From Leptolyngbya ohadii IS1 (GTDB lineage Bacteria > Cyanobacteriota > Cyanobacteriia > Elainellales > Elainellaceae): DNA of 64,000 nt. The DNA lies in contig NZ_NKFP01000006.1 of NCBI RefSeq assembly GCF_002215035.1, positions 3,191,080 through 3,255,079 of the forward strand, in the 5' to 3' direction. The number at the start of each line of letters is the position of its first letter. Positions within the stretch are counted from its first letter, which is position 1. A program made the position numbers and the translations under genes. Of the stretch, positions 61,934 through 64,000 are shown one piece after another. A model generated the notes under the pieces. That model was not told the DNA's origin and searched no databases. It saw only the letters and a program-made list of their open reading frames with translations.

Positions 61934-62956
61934 ATGCGTCACTCCTTTCGCGTCGGAACTTTTAACGTCTATAATTTGCTGCTCCCAGAAATCTCCTACT
62001 ACGAAAATCGCCGCTACAGCCTCTCCGAATATGAGCAAAAAAAGCGATGGATCGGCGGACAGCTTGAGCGAATGCAGGCAGACATTGTGGGCTTTCAGGA
62101 AGTGTTTCACGCAGAGGCATTAAAAGAGATCCTGGCTGATACATCAATGTACGAGAATGCCAGGCTGATTGTAGGCGATCGTCCCTCATCCAACCATCCA
62201 AACTCCCGCCCGCAAAAGGCAAACGATGAGAAGCCTAAAGTTGCCCTGGTGTCTCGCTTTCCCGTTCTGCAACAGGAAGTGATCGATCGCTTTCCCGCCG
62301 CCGCCCAGTTTGACGTGGAAGGAGTCCCAATTCCGCTCAGCCATTTTTCCCGTCCGGTCATTTGTGCCGAACTTGCCGTCACGGAAAATCTCACCTGTAC
62401 GGTGATGGTCGTGCATCTCAAGTCCAAGCGTCCGATTGTGCCTGAAGGCAGGGATCGACATAATCCGATCGAAATTGCCAAAGGACAAGCCCGTGCCCTG
62501 ATTCAGCGAGCCGCCGAAGCGATCGCCCTGCGCGTTCTACTAGTTGAAAAGCTGCAAAAAACGCGCCATCCGGTGATTCTCATGGGAGACATCAACGACA
62601 GCGATCGGGCAGTTACGTCGCGCATAATTTCGGGAGAACCCCCTGACCCGGACTGGCAGCATGAATACAAGGAACTCGTGTGGGATGTGCTGCTGTACTA
62701 CGCGAAGGAGATTCAATCCAAACAAATGCGCGGCGATTTTTACTATACGCACCTGCACGATGCCTACTACGAGAGCCTTGATCACATTCTGGTGAGCCAG
62801 GAGTTTGTGTCGCAGAACCCTAAACATCTGGGGCGGGTCAAATATGTCTCTGTGCTGAATGATCATCTGCTAGACAAACATTTAATGGATCAGCCGATCG
62901 AGGTTTGGAAGTCCGATCACGGTCAGGTAGTGGCGCAGATTGAGTTAAGGAATTGA
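61934..62956 (+). CDS. endonuclease/exonuclease/phosphatase family protein
   Basis: A 340-residue protein of the DNase I-like metallo-fold. It has FRVGTFNVYNLLLPEISYYE at the start, ADIVGFQEVF with the metal Glu, VMVVHLKSKRP, then LMGDINDSDRAVTS (Asp-x-Asn), ESLDHILVSQEF and the final SDHGQVVAQI with the catalytic Asp-His. Substrate could be DNA, phospholipid or a phosphosugar. No signal peptide is visible. Confidence 0.85.
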   Translation: MRHSFRVGTFNVYNLLLPEISYYENRRYSLSEYEQKKRWIGGQLERMQADIVGFQEVFHAEALKEILADTSMYENARLIVGDRPSSNHPNSRPQKANDEKPKVALVSRFPVLQQEVIDRFPAAAQFDVEGVPIPLSHFSRPVICAELAVTENLTCTVMVVHLKSKRPIVPEGRDRHNPIEIAKGQARALIQRAAEAIALRVLLVEKLQKTRHPVILMGDINDSDRAVTSRIISGEPPDPDWQHEYKELVWDVLLYYAKEIQSKQMRGDFYYTHLHDAYYESLDHILVSQEFVSQNPKHLGRVKYVSVLNDHLLDKHLMDQPIEVWKSDHGQVVAQIELRN

Positions 62957-63004
62957 GCCGCCCCCCTAGCCCCCCAATTTTTGGGAGAACCGAGCCGACG
63001 CAGG
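62954..63004. repeat. dispersed palindromic repeat
   Basis: TGAGCCGCCCCCCTAGCCCC, then CCAATTTTTGGGAGAACCGA, then GCCGACGCAGG. It starts at the stop of the preceding gene, whose TGA it supplies, and is the intergenic homologue of 14508-14549. Confidence 0.8.
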
Positions 63005-63030
63005 CAATTTTTTGTAATTGATCGCCCATC

Positions 63031-63726
63031 ATGCAGGCAACCCTTACCCAACTCCAATCCATTTCCGTCTTTGCTGCTGCCCAGGAGCATGACCTGACGG
63101 ATCTGATTCCCAATACCGCGATTCACTCCTATTTATCCGGGGAAATCGTGATGCAGGAGGGCGATCGTCTGCTGCCCCGTCTCCATGCTCTAGTGGGCGG
63201 AACAGTGCGCGTTACAAAGACTTCTATCACAGGCAAGGAAACGATTCTGCGGTTGCTGTCCGAAGGCGATATCTTCGCGGCTCCGGCTCTGTTTGGCAAC
63301 GGCATTGCCCCCGCAAACGTCACGGCGGAAACGGATGTGCAGGTGTTGACGATCGATCGAACTGCCCTCCTCCAGGCAATTCAGAAAACACCGGAAATTG
63401 CCCTCAGTATGCTCAGCTTGTTTAACCAGCGGTTGCAGCAGCTCCATAACACTGTGCATGGCTTAGTTTCCGAGCGGGCGATCGTGCGGCTAATTCGCTA
63501 TCTGGAATACTTTGCGGCGGAACACGGCACCGAGCAAACCCAGGACGGCATTCTGCTCAAGTCCAGCCTGTCCTACTATCAAATTGCCCGCAGTATTGGC
63601 ATCACCTACGAAGAATGTGTGCGGCTGTTCAAACAGCTTCAGCCGATCGTCTCCTATCGCCGAGGCGGCAAAATTACGGTGCAGGACTGGAAGAAGCTAG
63701 ATGCCCTCTGCCAGGACAGTCATTGA
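63031..63726 (+). CDS. Crp/Fnr-family transcriptional regulator
   Basis: A 231-residue regulator. The cyclic-nucleotide-binding-like beta roll spans about 15-120 (YLSGEIVMQEGDRLLPRLHA; LRLLSEGDIFAAPALFGNG). A dimer helix follows, then the winged helix-turn-helix at about 165-220 (SSLSYYQIARSIGITYEECV). The key residues of the cAMP-binding pocket are not conserved, so another effector or none is likely. It follows the endonuclease-family gene by 74 bases on the same strand. Confidence 0.88.
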   Translation: MQATLTQLQSISVFAAAQEHDLTDLIPNTAIHSYLSGEIVMQEGDRLLPRLHALVGGTVRVTKTSITGKETILRLLSEGDIFAAPALFGNGIAPANVTAETDVQVLTIDRTALLQAIQKTPEIALSMLSLFNQRLQQLHNTVHGLVSERAIVRLIRYLEYFAAEHGTEQTQDGILLKSSLSYYQIARSIGITYEECVRLFKQLQPIVSYRRGGKITVQDWKKLDALCQDSH

Positions 63727-63878
63727 TTCGGATTTCCCAGCCAGGATTTCTCTGGGGCGATCGTCCTGTCGCAACAAAAGATCAGGTCAAGATATCACGT
63801 TAAGATAATTACAACTCGTAAAGAAATTTTTCAGATCTTTTCTCAGATCTCTTGCTGTTTAACAAACACGGTTAACCC

Positions 63879-64000
63879 ATGCTGTCTGATCTGCTGCCCT
63901 TTCCCATCCGCATCGATACCGCCTTACTATCCGGGATCGCTCTCTGGTCACTGGCACTTTATCTGGGCTTCTTTCCGGTGAGCGAATGGGTGATGGAACA
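63879..64000 (+). CDS. membrane protein, start only (cut by window edge)
   Basis: Forty codons from ATG 63879, running off the right edge: MLSDLLPFPIRIDTALLSGI followed by ALWSLALYLGFFPVSEWVME. The second half is one hydrophobic helix. Too short to assign. It lies about 150 bases after the Crp/Fnr gene. Confidence 0.6.
   Translation, partial: MLSDLLPFPIRIDTALLSGIALWSLALYLGFFPVSEWVME

Noticed and set aside
1-64000. GCGATCGC palindromes as regulatory sites
   Set aside because: They are far too frequent and lie inside genes; this is the known HIP1-type octamer bias of cyanobacteria.
1-64000. CRISPR arrays, tRNA and rRNA genes
   Set aside because: The repeats present are short tandem or palindromic and have no regular unique spacers; no cloverleaf or rRNA core was recognised by eye. 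A tRNAscan or Rfam run would settle this.

Overview
The window is a chromosomal segment of a cyanobacterium. The palindrome GCGATCGC and its core GATCG (HIP1-type octamer) recur throughout. Gene content agrees: a helical carotenoid protein related to the N-domain of the orange carotenoid protein, a FAAL-type polyketide synthase, a TspO-like protein, a fibrillin-like protein and several small cyanobacteria-only proteins. A filamentous Leptolyngbya- or Oscillatoria-like lineage would fit, but that is inference. No rRNA, tRNA, CRISPR array or intact transposase was seen.

Layout. 1-2650: 5' part of a bacterial topoisomerase IB gene (minus), a BON-domain protein, a small conserved protein and a glycine-zipper protein. 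2652-17183: twelve minus-strand genes, often overlapping, forming a heptose and glycosyltransferase island. It holds a GT4 enzyme fused to a GmhA-type phosphoheptose isomerase domain, GmhB, HldE, three full-length GT9 genes (one with two GT9 domains in tandem), one half-length GT9, three more GT4 genes, a GT2 and an SDR. Together these can make ADP-heptose and use it; HldD is absent. 17184-20243: a CdaR-type regulator split by a perfect 499-bp inverted repeat around a 176-bp spacer that carries the gene's true N-terminus. Next to it lies a second 70-bp inverted repeat. This is either an invertible switch, a template-switch rearrangement or an assembly/amplification artefact.

20475-25443: a one-cysteine thioredoxin-like protein, an EcsC/TerB-like protein, a TspO/MBR protein and the magnesium transporter MgtE behind a leader that can fold in competing ways. 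25580-35000: an accessory stretch of regulators (two AraC, one LysR) and small enzymes or transporters (SDR, MATE, MAPEG, DUF4336, DUF411, RsgA). It contains decayed genes: an AraC gene with one in-frame TAA, an EamA transporter remnant and a frameshifted GNAT. 35261-46900: housekeeping and transport genes (GST, a fused amino-acid ABC binding protein/permease with its ATPase, HCP, HPP protein, CoA-binding protein, gamma-glutamyltransferase and others).

46908-58752: a polyketide locus. A 2748-residue FAAL-ACP-KS-AT-DH-psiKR-ER-ACP protein is followed by a separate KS that has lost its AT. A DRE-TIM (homocitrate/isopropylmalate synthase-like) enzyme is divergent from them. The large PKS has absorbed several copies of a dispersed palindromic repeat in frame, and related copies lie in intergenic DNA across the window. 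58753-64000: PPK2, a conserved small protein, a CysQ-like phosphatase, an endonuclease/exonuclease/phosphatase-family protein, a Crp/Fnr regulator and the start of a membrane protein.
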